The notes: generated by a model not told the origin, from the letters alone. DNA of 64,000 nucleotides from Pseudoduganella violaceinigra DSM 15887 (GCF_000425385.1 NZ_AUDI01000015.1:62001-126000), one strand, 5' to 3'. Shown: positions 1-8,353, counted from the stretch's first letter. A program made the numbers and translations.

Positions 1-35
1 GGGTCGACGAGATCGTGGCCGCCCCACGCGCCTGA
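1..35 (+). CDS. C-terminal end of an unidentified upstream gene (partial)
   Basis: The first bases read in frame as VDEIVAAPRA followed by TGA at 33-35. Third codon positions are nearly all G or C, as in the real genes of this window, so this is probably the tail of a plus-strand gene that starts outside the window. Ten residues are too few to identify it. It converges on the glycosyltransferase gene that ends at 54. Confidence 0.35.
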   Translation, partial: VDEIVAAPRA

Positions 36-53
36 TTGAATGATGCAATTTTA

Positions 54-1340
54 TCAATCAATCGCGGCCGGCCCGAAACGCAAGCCGATTTGCCGCACTG
101 CCTGCGCCACACCATTTTCCTGCCGCATCGCCAGCCCGATCTGAAGGGCGCGTTCGCCCATGGCAGGCGAAGCACGCACATGGCGGATCTGTGCGGCCAG
201 CGCCGCGGCCGTGGCATTGCGCCGCCTGGCCGGTTTGCCGGCGATGCCGATGCGCTGCAGTTCGCGTCCCCAGTGTTCCTGTTCGCTGATATTGGCCACC
301 ACGATCGAAGGCTTGCCCGCCAGCGAGGCCGATTGCGTCGTTCCCGCACCGCCGTGATGCAGGATCGCCAGGCAATGGGGGAAGATCAGGTGATGCGGCG
401 CCGCCGCGACATACAGGATTTGGCCGTTCGACTGAAAGCCGCACGCTTGCCAGTCATGGCATTGGATGATCGCGCGGCAATTCGCCGTGCGCGCAGTATC
501 GGTCAGCAACCGCAGCGCCTCCGTCTGGCCCTTGATATCCCTCGGCATCCAGCTGCCGAAGGTCATGTAGACCGGCGCTTCGCCGGCCGCAAGGAAGGCC
601 GTCAGCGATGGCGGAAGGTCGCCCTCCAGCTCGCAGTTAGGCCGGTCGAGGAAACCGCAGACCTGGATCGAATCGGGCCAGTCCGGTGCCCGGCCGCAGA
701 TCTGGGGGCTGACCGCCACCAGGGCCAGCCGGGGCGAAATCCACACTTCCGAAACAATGTCGCGCACTGGCGGCATGCCGAGCTGGCGGCGCAGGCGGTC
801 CGGATAATGCCTGACCGTGCGGTTCAACAGGGTGCGGGTCAGCCACCACAGCAAGCGGTTTCCGGGCTTGCCGAACATTGCCAGGCCAAGCGGATTGACG
901 TAATCACTCGGGACGCCGGCATGCGTCAACAGGACGCTGACGTAAGGCAGCCCAGCATGTTCCGCCGCGATCTGCAGCGGATGCATAAAGTAATGGCCGA
1001 CCAGCAGGTCCGATTCTTCGCACAGGCGCTGCGCCGCCGCGAACATCGCGTCTTCGGCCGGCGCAAATGCCAGCCGCAATATCGCCGCCATCTGCTTCAT
1101 GGGGTCACGGGTGCTGTATGCCGCCTGGCCGACCGCCTGCGCTTGCTCAGCGCTGAAGGTATGCGGCGTCAGGATGGTGATTCTGGCACCGGCCGCGGAA
1201 CGCACCTTGTCGTAGGTCCCGGCTTCCAGGCTGGTGATCACCAGGTGGACCTGATGGCCGGCGGCCTGCAAGCCATCGGCAAGGGCGAGGAAGGGACGGA
1301 TGTCGCCGTGGCTGCCCCATGTCAGCATACCGATCTTCAT
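54..1340 (-). CDS. Family 1 (UGT/MGT-type) glycosyltransferase
   Basis: A 428-residue GT-B fold glycosyltransferase of the family that moves sugar from a nucleotide donor to small hydrophobic acceptors. The N-terminus MKIGMLTWGSHGD is the typical first strand and glycine loop. The C-terminal half carries HHGGAGTT, the donor-binding motif of this family, followed by ISEQEHWG in place of the usual DQ(P/F)xN. An upstream in-frame ATG at 1385 was rejected: the ATG at 1340 has a GGGGAG-like site and overlaps the stop of the acetyltransferase gene as ATGA, which suggests translational coupling. It is the last gene of a three-gene operon. The acceptor is unknown. Confidence 0.85.
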   Translation of the reverse strand: MKIGMLTWGSHGDIRPFLALADGLQAAGHQVHLVITSLEAGTYDKVRSAAGARITILTPHTFSAEQAQAVGQAAYSTRDPMKQMAAILRLAFAPAEDAMFAAAQRLCEESDLLVGHYFMHPLQIAAEHAGLPYVSVLLTHAGVPSDYVNPLGLAMFGKPGNRLLWWLTRTLLNRTVRHYPDRLRRQLGMPPVRDIVSEVWISPRLALVAVSPQICGRAPDWPDSIQVCGFLDRPNCELEGDLPPSLTAFLAAGEAPVYMTFGSWMPRDIKGQTEALRLLTDTARTANCRAIIQCHDWQACGFQSNGQILYVAAAPHHLIFPHCLAILHHGGAGTTQSASLAGKPSIVVANISEQEHWGRELQRIGIAGKPARRRNATAAALAAQIRHVRASPAMGERALQIGLAMRQENGVAQAVRQIGLRFGPAAID

Positions 1341-1969
1341 GCGCCGGGCAAGCTCCCCGTCGAATACGCCGAGAGCGTGCGCCAACCCAGCGACTCGTAC
1401 AGCGCGCGTCCCTGGTCTGTGGCAACCAGCAATTCGGGCTTGGCAACGCCCACCTTCGCCTGGCGCAGGGTCGCCATCACAAGGCGGGCCAGCCCGCGCC
1501 GCCGATGTGCCGGCGCGGTGGCAATGCGATCGTAGATGAAGGCGTCATCCGTTTCCGCCGCATAGCCGCCGGCAGCCAGCTCGCCCGATTCGGACGTCAC
1601 CCGCACGTGGGTCACCCAGCCCGCCTGCGCAACCTCAACGAGGTATGCGGGAGGACAAAGCGGCACTGCAAAGAGTGCATCCGGGCCAGCCATGAAATAG
1701 CCGGGTGCATGGATTTGCCAGCCGGCCGGCAACGCTACGCGCAATTGCTCGGGCGCCGCGCACGCCTTGACCAGGTAGCCCGGCAAATCGATGCCGCGCG
1801 CCAGCTCGGCCAGATCCGCCGTCACTGCCGGGTAGACCCAACGCTGGACTTCGCCTGCTGCAAAGGTATCCACGCGCAGGCCGCCATGGTCGGCGACCGG
1901 CAGCGGCAGGCCGCGTGCGATGGAGCGCGCCTTGAGCCAGGCGGCGACTGGCAGCGACTGGTCCGTCAT
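1337..1969 (-). CDS. GNAT family N-acetyltransferase
   Basis: A 210-residue protein starting MTDQSLPVAAW. The C-terminal half has the GNAT acetyl-CoA signature: a strand ending in DAFIYDRIATAP, then HRRRGLARLVMATLR (the R/Q-x-x-G-x-A/G pyrophosphate loop), then ALYESLGWR. The first ~90 residues are not a standard GNAT part and may bind substrate. The chosen ATG forms a 4-base ATGA overlap with the upstream Nudix gene, and its own stop overlaps the glycosyltransferase start in the same way. The substrate cannot be told from sequence. The operon context (Nudix, acetyl transfer, glycosyl transfer) suggests small-molecule modification or detoxification. Confidence 0.8.
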   Translation of the reverse strand: MTDQSLPVAAWLKARSIARGLPLPVADHGGLRVDTFAAGEVQRWVYPAVTADLAELARGIDLPGYLVKACAAPEQLRVALPAGWQIHAPGYFMAGPDALFAVPLCPPAYLVEVAQAGWVTHVRVTSESGELAAGGYAAETDDAFIYDRIATAPAHRRRGLARLVMATLRQAKVGVAKPELLVATDQGRALYESLGWRTLSAYSTGSLPGA

Positions 1970-2901
1970 GCGGCGGGCACCTGCTCGATATCGTGATAAA
2001 CCAGCAGGCCGCGCGCGCGCGCAACTGCCACCATCGCATCGGCCCCTGCCGACGGACCACCCACGCGCAGCACTGCGTCGCAATGCCCGAGCAGGCGTTC
2101 GCAGTGAGGGTGGAAGATTTCGTTGTACACCTCATCCCCTACCATTTTGGAGCCGGCGGCATGCACAACGGGCAGCGCCAGCCACTCGCCCAGCACCGGC
2201 GTGTGGCCGCGCTGGTAGAGCGGCAGGACATAAGCTTCCATGGCGGCCACATTGGCAGCCATGCGCGCCGGATCGTCCCCGGTGCCCGAGCGGTATGGCC
2301 CGGCGATCAGGATCATCATGCTGCGCGGCGGCAGCAAATGCAGGTGCAGGTACTGCAGCAGCATGACGGTCTTACCGTCCATGATCTCGCCGCTTGCAGT
2401 CATTTCCAGCGCCTTGTCGGCATCAAGTTCGATCACTTCAATGTCTTCGCCCTCGTGCTCCAACCCGCCCCCGCTGCCGACCTGCGACGTGGCGTCGTAT
2501 TCGCCGACGAAGAAGTGCAGGCGCTCAGTGACCGACCCCGGACTCATGAAGACATTGAACACTTGCTGCAGCTTTGCCACCATATGGCCGGTTTCTTCTT
2601 CCAGCTCGGCGTGCATGCGCTCCTCCGGATGGGCGTCATCCAGCATGCCTGCGGGGGCCTCGATCAGGAAGCCGTGGTGTTCATTGACGTAAGCGGGAAA
2701 GCGGAACTGGCGCGTCAGCAGCACGGTGCGCCGGGCGCGGTTATACAATAGGGCGACAGCGCCGTTACCGCGGTCATACGTTTCCCGCGTCATGGTTTGC
2801 CAACGGCCATCGCGGCGCTTCAAATCGAAGGTGGTTTTCTTCAGGACGTACCAATCATCAGACAGCAGTTGCACGTCTTTGATGCGGACATTTTCATGCA
2901 T
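1966..2901 (-). CDS. NudK-like Nudix hydrolase fused to a DUF4406 domain
   Basis: A 311-residue two-domain protein. Residues ~1-195 match the GDP-mannose pyrophosphatase (NudK) type of Nudix enzyme: AGMLDD, then AELEEETGH as the Nudix box core with Ala where Arg is usual, then MSPGSVTE and a final GKTVMLLQYL. Residues ~200-311 start MILIAGPYRSGTGDDP and look like DUF4406, a relative of nucleoside 2-deoxyribosyltransferases. NudK alone is about 190 residues, so the second domain is extra. The start is fixed by a strong AGGAGGG site just upstream of the ATG at 2901; a longer frame has no such site. It is the first gene of a coupled operon. It may hydrolyse a nucleotide-sugar or nucleotide metabolite; substrate unknown. 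Confidence 0.8.
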   Translation of the reverse strand: MHENVRIKDVQLLSDDWYVLKKTTFDLKRRDGRWQTMTRETYDRGNGAVALLYNRARRTVLLTRQFRFPAYVNEHHGFLIEAPAGMLDDAHPEERMHAELEEETGHMVAKLQQVFNVFMSPGSVTERLHFFVGEYDATSQVGSGGGLEHEGEDIEVIELDADKALEMTASGEIMDGKTVMLLQYLHLHLLPPRSMMILIAGPYRSGTGDDPARMAANVAAMEAYVLPLYQRGHTPVLGEWLALPVVHAAGSKMVGDEVYNEIFHPHCERLLGHCDAVLRVGGPSAGADAMVAVARARGLLVYHDIEQVPAA

Positions 2902-2969
2902 GGCTTCCCTCCTAAACCAGCATGATGCCACGGTCCGCGCCGTCTTGCCGCCGCCAGGTTTGCGGGACA

Positions 2970-2988
2970 AGTATCGCTTATCGATACT
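2970..2988. promoter_or_regulatory. Inverted repeat between divergent genes, possible operator
   Basis: AGTATCG (2970-2976) and CGATACT (2982-2988) form a perfect 7-base inverted repeat with a 5-base spacer. It lies midway between the Nudix operon start (minus) and the YiiX-like gene start (plus), so it could be a regulator site for either. No cognate regulator is recognised. Confidence 0.3.
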
Positions 2989-3089
2989 CCCCCGCATTCA
3001 ATCCAACCTTTCCGAGATAAAGCTTCAGTTTGCGCCGCGCCTTGGCCACACTGGCGCGCTGTCATTCCCCATCCAGAAAGGACAAGATC

Positions 3090-3776
3090 ATGCGGTTCAT
3101 CAAGGCATCGCGAAGCCTCCTCTTCGCACTCATTTCCGGCCTGTGTGCGCAAGGCGCGTTGGCCGAATCCGCGCTACCGGCAATATCGCAGGAAGCGTTG
3201 GCTAGCCAGCTCCAAGTGGGCGACCTGGTATTCATCCGGGTGTCGGCGCTGCCCTTCCGCGAAGTGGCGGCAACCACGGGCAGCTGGACCAACCATGTCG
3301 GCATCGTCGTTGCGACCGATGGCGGGGAACCTGTCGTTGCCGAAAGTACGTTCCCGCTCTCCAAACGCGGCGGGCTGGCGCGATTCATTGCACGCTCCGA
3401 AGACGGTCGCGTCGAAATCAGCCGCCTGAATTCCCCGCTCTCCGCCGAGCAGCAGAATGCGCTCGTGGCGGCGGCCGAAAAACGTATCGGGGTCTTCTAC
3501 GACACCGGTTTCGACCTGCATTCGCGCCGCCAGTTCTGCTCCCGCTATGTGCACGAAGTCGTGCAGGAAGCAACCGGAGTACAAGTTGGGCAGGTTCAAA
3601 CCTTCGGAAATATGCTGGCGCAAAACCCGGATACCAAGCTGAACTTCTGGCGCCTCTGGTACTTTGGCCGCATTCCATGGGAACGCGAGACAGTGACACC
3701 AGCCAGCGTACTCAAAAGCGCGCAGCTGCACGCAGTATTCGACGGTTACGTTACAGCCGCCACACCCGCCGCCTGA
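3090..3776 (+). CDS. YiiX/YebB-like NlpC/P60-type cysteine peptidase, secreted
   Basis: A 228-residue protein of the permuted papain-like (YiiX/YebB) group, which is thought to cleave amide bonds in cell-wall peptides or lipids. The first 25 residues form a signal peptide ending in ALA. The mature part opens with LQVGDLVFIR, then has the histidine in TNHVGIVV, and later the likely catalytic cysteine in QFCSRYVHEV; this His-before-Cys order is the permuted arrangement. The ATG at 3090 follows AGAAAGGA, which decides the start over an upstream in-frame codon. It stands alone, convergent with the Lrp gene. Periplasmic location is inferred from the leader. Confidence 0.75.
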   Translation: MRFIKASRSLLFALISGLCAQGALAESALPAISQEALASQLQVGDLVFIRVSALPFREVAATTGSWTNHVGIVVATDGGEPVVAESTFPLSKRGGLARFIARSEDGRVEISRLNSPLSAEQQNALVAAAEKRIGVFYDTGFDLHSRRQFCSRYVHEVVQEATGVQVGQVQTFGNMLAQNPDTKLNFWRLWYFGRIPWERETVTPASVLKSAQLHAVFDGYVTAATPAA

Positions 3777-3786
3777 AACGCCTGGT

Positions 3787-4227
3787 TCAGATCAGCGGCG
3801 CGGCAATCTGGCGCGTGCGCAGCATCAGCCGCGTGTTGGTGTCCTGCACGCCGCCACGCGCCCGGAGATTCTCATTGAGCCGCACCAGCGCCTCCTGGTC
3901 GGCACAGGCAACCCGCACCATATAGTCGAAGTTGCCGGTCATCAGAATCGCTTCAATCACGCCCGGTATCGTTTGCAGCGTCGCCTCAAACGCGTCCGCG
4001 GTCGCGCCGGGCAGCAATTTCACGTCAATGACGGCCTGCAGGGACAAATCGAGCACACGCGGGTCGAGCCGCGCGTGATAGCCGAGGATTGCGCCGGCTG
4101 CCTCCAGGCGCCGCATCCGCTCGGCCACCGCATTGGGGGATAGATGGACCCGTTCGGCAAGTTCCTTATAACTGATTCGAGCGTCGCTTCGCAGAATGGC
4201 GGCGATTTTCGCATCTATTTGATCCAT
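3787..4227 (-). CDS. Lrp/AsnC family transcriptional regulator
   Basis: A 146-residue protein of standard Lrp/AsnC length. The N-terminus MDQIDAKIAAILRSDAR leads into the winged helix-turn-helix (YKELAERVHLSPNAVAERMRRLE). The C-terminal half is the RAM/AsnC ligand-binding domain, with an MTGNFDYMVRVA strand and a final NTRLMLRTR. Such proteins sense amino acids and form octamers on AT-rich dyads. It diverges from the S41 peptidase gene, so that gene and its own promoter are the likely targets. The regulated amino acid cannot be predicted. Confidence 0.9.
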   Translation of the reverse strand: MDQIDAKIAAILRSDARISYKELAERVHLSPNAVAERMRRLEAAGAILGYHARLDPRVLDLSLQAVIDVKLLPGATADAFEATLQTIPGVIEAILMTGNFDYMVRVACADQEALVRLNENLRARGGVQDTNTRLMLRTRQIAAPLI

Positions 4228-4254
4228 AACTGAGCTTATCTCTGCAAAGACGCC

Positions 4255-4270
4255 ATATTACACAGAATAT
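4255..4270. promoter_or_regulatory. AT-rich dyad in the lrp-S41 intergenic region
   Basis: ATATT and AATAT flank a 6-base centre (ACACAG), giving a 16-base dyad. It lies in the divergent region between the Lrp-type gene and the peptidase gene. Lrp-family proteins bind degenerate AT-rich dyads of about this size, so autoregulation is plausible but unproven. Confidence 0.3.
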
Positions 4271-4367
4271 CCGCGAAAAAAAATCTTAAAGGATTGATAT
4301 GATCAACAGTGCGGCGACGATGCCGCATAACAATTTTAATTACCGAAGAAGACACAGAGGAAGTCAT

Positions 4368-5429
4368 ATGCCCCGCATGCTTTTCACGCTATTGCTCGCC
4401 ACTGCCGCACAAGTTGCCGCACAAGAAGGAGCCTCCACAGCCGGGCCCATGGCAGCGCCGGCCCGCCACGCCGTTGTGCGGGAACTGGCGCGGTCGGTTG
4501 AGGAGAATTATGTATTTCCGGATGTGGCGAAGAAGGTAGCGGCGCATTTGCGCGAGCGGGATGCGAAAAATGCCTATGCCGGCGCCGATACGGTGTCGAC
4601 CCTGGCGGAGATGTTGACCGACGATATGCGAACCTCCGGCAAGGATTTGCACTTTAGCGTGCATTTCGATCCCCAGTTCAAACCGGCACCGGCAAACGCG
4701 GCCCCTAGCGCCGAAGCGCTCGACCAGCAGCGCCAGGAATCGGAACGGCTTGCGGGCGGAATCTTCCGCGCCGAGCGCCTGCCAGGCAATATCGGCTACC
4801 TGGATGTGCGCGGCTTCGAGCCCACGATGTTTTCCGCCGCATCCATCGAGGCGGCCATGACGCTGCTGAAAAATACCGAGGCAATCATCCTGGATTTGCG
4901 CAAGAACGGCGGTGGAGAGGGCGAAACCGTTGCTTACCTGATGAGCCACTTTTTCGCCCAGGGCGATCGGCGGCATTTGAATGACATGATCTTCCGTAAG
5001 GATCAGCGAAGCGAACAGTATTGGACCAGCACTGCGGTCGGCGTGCACTACACGCGTCCGGTATATGTGCTGACCTCCAAAAGAACCGCCTCCGCGGCCG
5101 AAGAATGCGCCTACGATTTCCAGACCCAGAAACGGGCCACCCTGGTCGGTGAAGTCACGGCCGGCGCCGCCAATCCGGGCGACTTCTTCCCGCTAAGCAG
5201 CGGCCTGGTCGCCTTCATTTCTACCGGCCAATCCATCAACCCCGTAACGCGCACGAATTGGGAAGGCGTGGGCGTCAAGCCGGACCTGGCCGTGCCGGCA
5301 GACCGCGCCCTCGACGTGGCCAACGCCAAAATCCTGCGCGAAGTCATCATTCCAAAGACTGGTGACGAGCGGGCCCGGACGCAACTGGCGGCGGAAGCGG
5401 AGCGCCTGGAAAAAGCAAGCGCCTGGTAA
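4368..5429 (+). CDS. S41 family (C-terminal processing / tail-specific) peptidase, secreted
   Basis: A 353-residue S41 peptidase. A signal peptide runs MPRMLFTLLLATAAQVAAQ. The fold is the small IRBP-like form: a helical N-domain, a GNIGYLDVRGF strand, AIILDLRKNGGGEGE, and the catalytic serine in TASAAEE with the lysine of the Ser-Lys dyad in QKRATLVGE. No PDZ domain is evident, unlike CtpA/Prc. The ATG at 4368 follows AGAGGAAG. An ATG at 4299 also has an AAAGGA site but would put a long basic tail before the signal peptide. It sits divergent to the Lrp gene; the substrate is unknown. Confidence 0.8.
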   Translation: MPRMLFTLLLATAAQVAAQEGASTAGPMAAPARHAVVRELARSVEENYVFPDVAKKVAAHLRERDAKNAYAGADTVSTLAEMLTDDMRTSGKDLHFSVHFDPQFKPAPANAAPSAEALDQQRQESERLAGGIFRAERLPGNIGYLDVRGFEPTMFSAASIEAAMTLLKNTEAIILDLRKNGGGEGETVAYLMSHFFAQGDRRHLNDMIFRKDQRSEQYWTSTAVGVHYTRPVYVLTSKRTASAAEECAYDFQTQKRATLVGEVTAGAANPGDFFPLSSGLVAFISTGQSINPVTRTNWEGVGVKPDLAVPADRALDVANAKILREVIIPKTGDERARTQLAAEAERLEKASAW

Positions 5430-5434
5430 ACGCC

Positions 5435-5541
5435 TTAGAGGCTGTTTCAAAATGGGCGTGGCTAGGCGCAGCGACGAAGGCAGTGCGCCTGCACCGCAAG
5501 GAGCTGCAACAACGCCATGGCCATTTTGAAACGGCCTCTTA
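5435..5541. repeat. Palindromic intergenic repeat element (~107 bp)
   Basis: Near-perfect terminal inverted repeats, AGAGGCTGTTTCAAAATGG on the left and its complement with one change on the right, enclose ~65 bases. Inside is a second stem, GGCGCA (5465-5470) with TGCGCC (5484-5489). The shape suits a small mobile repeat (MITE/REP-like) or a bidirectional terminator between the convergent S41 and solute-binding genes. No second copy was noticed in this window. Confidence 0.55.
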
Positions 5542-5580
5542 GTCCGGGCCGCCCAGCCCCTCCATAAGAAGGGCACGTTC

Positions 5581-6324
5581 TTACCTGGATTTGCCCCCGA
5601 CGTCTTGGTACTTGCGCTGGATCGCGGCGGCGCTACCATCGCGCTGGAGCTCGGCCAGCGCGGCATTGATGGCACTGGTGGTCGCATCGGGAACGCCCTT
5701 ATTGCATGCGAGGTAGAGCTGGCTCGAGTTGAAAGTGAGGAGGGGGACGATCTTGCCGGTCCAGCCGTTGCGTGCAATTTCCCGGCGCGCGTTCTGCATG
5801 CCGGTGGCCCACAGGTCAATACGACCGGCCAGCAGCTTCTTCGGATTGGCCAAGTCCTCTTGCGTCGAATCGACGATGAAACCGCGTGCTTCGAGATAGC
5901 TATGGCGTACGTCGCCGTGATAGGTGCCGATGCGCAGGGGGCGCGCGTCTTCAAGGGCAGTCAGCTTGAAGGGAGCATCGGCCATGCCGAAGAAGGTCCA
6001 GTCCACCTCGCGCAGCGGTCCTACCCACTTGAACAGGTCCTCGCGATCGGGCGTGCGCCCGGTCGAGAAGACGCAGGTGTCGGGCTTTTGCAGTGCCAAC
6101 ACATAGGCACGCCGCCAGGCCATGATTTCCATGGAATAGGGCAGGCCGGTTTTGGCCATCGCCAGTCGCAGCAGGTCGGGCGAGATGCCGTAGATGCGTT
6201 CACCGTCGCGCATGATGTCCGGGGGGGAGTACTCGGTGAGGAGACGCAGATCCCCCGCCAATGCTGCCGCAGGAATCGACAGCACCAGTGCCAGGCCAAG
6301 CTTGCGCAGGATATCGGCATCCAT
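5581..6324 (-). CDS. Lone periplasmic solute-binding protein (PF00497 type)
   Basis: A ~247-residue protein with an export signal (LGLALVLSIPAAALA) followed by the type-3 amino-acid-binding fold: LRLLTEYSPPD, then ISPDLLRLAMAKTGL, ending AALAELQRDGSAAAIQRKYQ. It lacks neighbouring permease or ATPase genes, so it may be a free-standing sensor or binding protein rather than a transporter part. It is a clear paralogue of the protein at 44242-44979 (shared RIGTYHGD, NPKKL and RIDLWA blocks). The ribosome site is weak, and an upstream in-frame ATG at 6354 is possible. Confidence 0.7.
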   Translation of the reverse strand: MDADILRKLGLALVLSIPAAALAGDLRLLTEYSPPDIMRDGERIYGISPDLLRLAMAKTGLPYSMEIMAWRRAYVLALQKPDTCVFSTGRTPDREDLFKWVGPLREVDWTFFGMADAPFKLTALEDARPLRIGTYHGDVRHSYLEARGFIVDSTQEDLANPKKLLAGRIDLWATGMQNARREIARNGWTGKIVPLLTFNSSQLYLACNKGVPDATTSAINAALAELQRDGSAAAIQRKYQDVGGKSR

Positions 6325-6414
6325 CTGACTAGGATGCGAGTCCTGTAACCACATGTCAACCCGCTACCGGCCGGGAACGCAAGTTCCGGCCTAATCCGCC
6401 CACGGGGGCGCTTC

Positions 6415-6867
6415 ATGGAAAAAACTCATCGTTCTCATGAAGATGCAACCGTTGAGATGTTTCATAAGAATCCATCGCTTGCCGCCGACTACCTCAACGA
6501 CGTACTTGCTACTGGCGATGCAGTGGATCTCATGATGGCACTGCGTTATTTAGGCAATGCATTCGAAGGCGTCCAAGAAATCGCACGCAAGGCAGAGGCC
6601 AATCCAAACACCATGTACCGCTCCGAACGAGGTAACCCTTCATTGAAAACCTTACGATGCGACAGGCCGCTGCTGGCCGACCTCGGCCGCCTCATCGCTC
6701 GCAGACGAGACGTCATCTATTCAGACTTAACTTCTACGGTTGCCTTAACTGTTAGGGGGACCCCATTGCGAAGTGAGCTCACCCCTATGACTGAACGAGC
6801 ATGGACTCCGGCTGGACCAAAAATTTCTGCGAGAAGGTCTGAGGCACCGTCCAAGACCATTGCGTGA
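6415..6867 (+). pseudogene. Remnant of a HigA-like antidote gene with altered 3' end
   Basis: Residues 1-80 match the addiction-module antidote family with a HigA/HI1420-like helix-turn-helix: MFHKNPSLAADYLNDVLATGD, then FEGVQEIARKAEANPNTMYRS and GNPSLKTL. After residue 80 (about base 6654) the expected final helix is missing and the frame runs through unrelated sequence for another 70 codons, lying antisense over the RidA gene from 6717. No toxin partner lies upstream. I read it as an antitoxin gene truncated by recombination; it may still give a short or fused protein. Confidence 0.55.
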
Positions 6868-7199
6868 TCCTCGAACTCAGGAACAGCATTGATGGAGCCA
6901 TGAAGTTCAACCACCTGGGCGACTCGATCTAGAGAACCTAGCTTTTCCCTGATGACGGCTATAAGGTCCATGCACGCAGAGCGAGCAAGGGCATATCCTT
7001 CAGCGGTTGAATACTCTTTCCCAAGTCGTCCTTTCGACGGGCGACCGTCGATCGGTAGTGGTGCTTTGCCAGAAATAAACAAGAGATTTCCAGACCGAAC
7101 TGCAGTCGCATAATTACCCGCTGGCGCGCTGACGTGAGGAAGCTCAAGGCCCAGGTCTTTGAATCGCTGTTCTGCACTCATTTTGCTATCCACAGTCAT
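6717..7199 (-). CDS. RidA (YjgF/UK114) family protein
   Basis: A ~160-residue member of the RidA superfamily, larger form. It shows SGNLLFISGKAPLP, a helix with ARSACMDLIAVIREKLGSLDRVAQVVELHG, and the closing ARSVIGVSSLRNGVPLTVKATVEV. Canonical RidA proteins hydrolyse reactive enamine/imine intermediates from amino-acid breakdown; this longer branch is less well characterised. Two starts are possible: ATG 7199 or ATG 7181 (MSAEQRF), and the second fits the usual family length. It lies in the lower-GC accessory patch. Confidence 0.8.
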   Translation of the reverse strand: MTVDSKMSAEQRFKDLGLELPHVSAPAGNYATAVRSGNLLFISGKAPLPIDGRPSKGRLGKEYSTAEGYALARSACMDLIAVIREKLGSLDRVAQVVELHGSINAVPEFEDHAMVLDGASDLLAEIFGPAGVHARSVIGVSSLRNGVPLTVKATVEVKSE

Positions 7200-7287
7200 T
7201 TATCTTCATAGGGTCAATAAGCTTGCGTTAATGGGCGCGCGCCTGAGCGTCCCAGTTTAGCCGGATTCCGACTGCGGCATCAACGTA

Positions 7288-7584
7288 CTAGCTCAGCAGG
7301 CTCCGAAGGCGGTCCGCTGGAGCGTCTCGCTGGGAAAACAATGCTTTCTGAACTTCGTCGTAGAGGATAGCGCCTGGAATCGCTGCTAAGAACTCTTCAA
7401 CCCCAATGATATGGTTTGTATACTCTAGGCTTTCGTCGTCGCCGAAAACGATCCTAATGCGGCTGATTGGGACTGCATCGGAAAAGACACCACCTACAGT
7501 GTCGCTGATGAAATTGGCGTCGGCAAGGACTGATGGTCCATGTTCAACGTGGACAGTAAGAGACCACGGCGTGGTGAAGCGCAC
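7288..7584 (-). CDS. Hypothetical protein, start uncertain
   Basis: A ~98-residue frame starting at a GTG (MRFTTPWSLTVHVEHG) that has GGAAGG nine bases upstream. An open frame continues to an ATG at 7668, but that extension looks low in coding quality. The body contains RIRIVFGDDESLEY and a helix EEFLAAIPGAILYDEVQKALF, so it looks like a small folded cytoplasmic protein. I recognise no family. It sits among other unknown genes of the accessory patch. Confidence 0.4.
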   Translation of the reverse strand: MRFTTPWSLTVHVEHGPSVLADANFISDTVGGVFSDAVPISRIRIVFGDDESLEYTNHIIGVEEFLAAIPGAILYDEVQKALFSQRDAPADRLRSLLS

Positions 7585-7726
7585 GCGCCTGGACCTTCCG
7601 GCAGACCTGCCATCTGTGCCCCCTGAACTTTGACAGTCGACGCGGTCGATTCTGGCCGCCGTCCGCATCCGCGACCATCGAACGCTATCGCCATAAGCTT
7701 AACCAGCAATAGGTCAAGCGCGCATC

Positions 7727-8353
7727 CTATGGTGGCCACTTCAACCCTTCCGTCCTGAAGCTCATGGTGGGGCTTCCCTCTTGAAAAAATGTAGCCTGGA
7801 TGCGCACGAGCTTTGCTGACTTGGTAAATTTGATGAAGCGGCTGCTGTTTAAAATGAATAGAGTTTTGGAGTCGTGATCGTCAGGCTCTGCGGCTGAGAA
7901 ATCCATGGCCTTACCCTCATCAAAGCGCACGCGCACTGTGCAGCTAGAAACTCCGCAAACGAACTGACCTTTGTCGATTTGCAGATAGACGTCGGCTCGT
8001 CCAGGCTTTTGGCGTAAAGTTAGCTTCGGGACATTTTTTCCATTATATGGAAATCCAAAGCTCAGCCAATCATCCGAATCGATGGAGGCAAATCGGATGG
8101 ACTTGCTTGTCATCGGGTCCACTTCCTGACTGTATCTCCACTTGTCAACTGGGGCGGACGATGTTGGATTAGGTCCAGTAAGTATTTTTATCGCCCGCTC
8201 AACATCATCCTCTTGCCGTGCAGCGGCTGCGGCTGCGGCTGAGGGCCGCTGCCTTTCATTCTCAGCACGTAACAAACTCGATGCGGTCAGAAATACCGGC
8301 AATCCCACGAAGATCATGATGCCACCCACCGCAATGTTCCTGATAATCCCCAT
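7727..8353 (-). CDS. Hypothetical membrane-anchored protein
   Basis: A 208-residue protein starting MGIIRNIAVGG, with a strong AAGGAGA site before the ATG at 8353. Residues ~5-28 are a single membrane segment. A charged, alanine-rich linker follows, then a likely periplasmic beta domain with a cysteine pair (FVCGVSSCTVRVRFD) and a terminal FRTEGLKWP. It has no recognisable enzyme motif. Its base composition is less GC-rich than the core genes. Function unknown. Confidence 0.65.
   Translation of the reverse strand: MGIIRNIAVGGIMIFVGLPVFLTASSLLRAENERQRPSAAAAAAARQEDDVERAIKILTGPNPTSSAPVDKWRYSQEVDPMTSKSIRFASIDSDDWLSFGFPYNGKNVPKLTLRQKPGRADVYLQIDKGQFVCGVSSCTVRVRFDEGKAMDFSAAEPDDHDSKTLFILNSSRFIKFTKSAKLVRIQATFFQEGSPTMSFRTEGLKWPP

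Noticed and set aside
33..60. TGATTGA/TCAATCA hairpin between the convergent ends at the left edge
   Set aside because: The stem is short, AT-rich, has a 14-base loop and no proper T run, so a terminator call is not supported.
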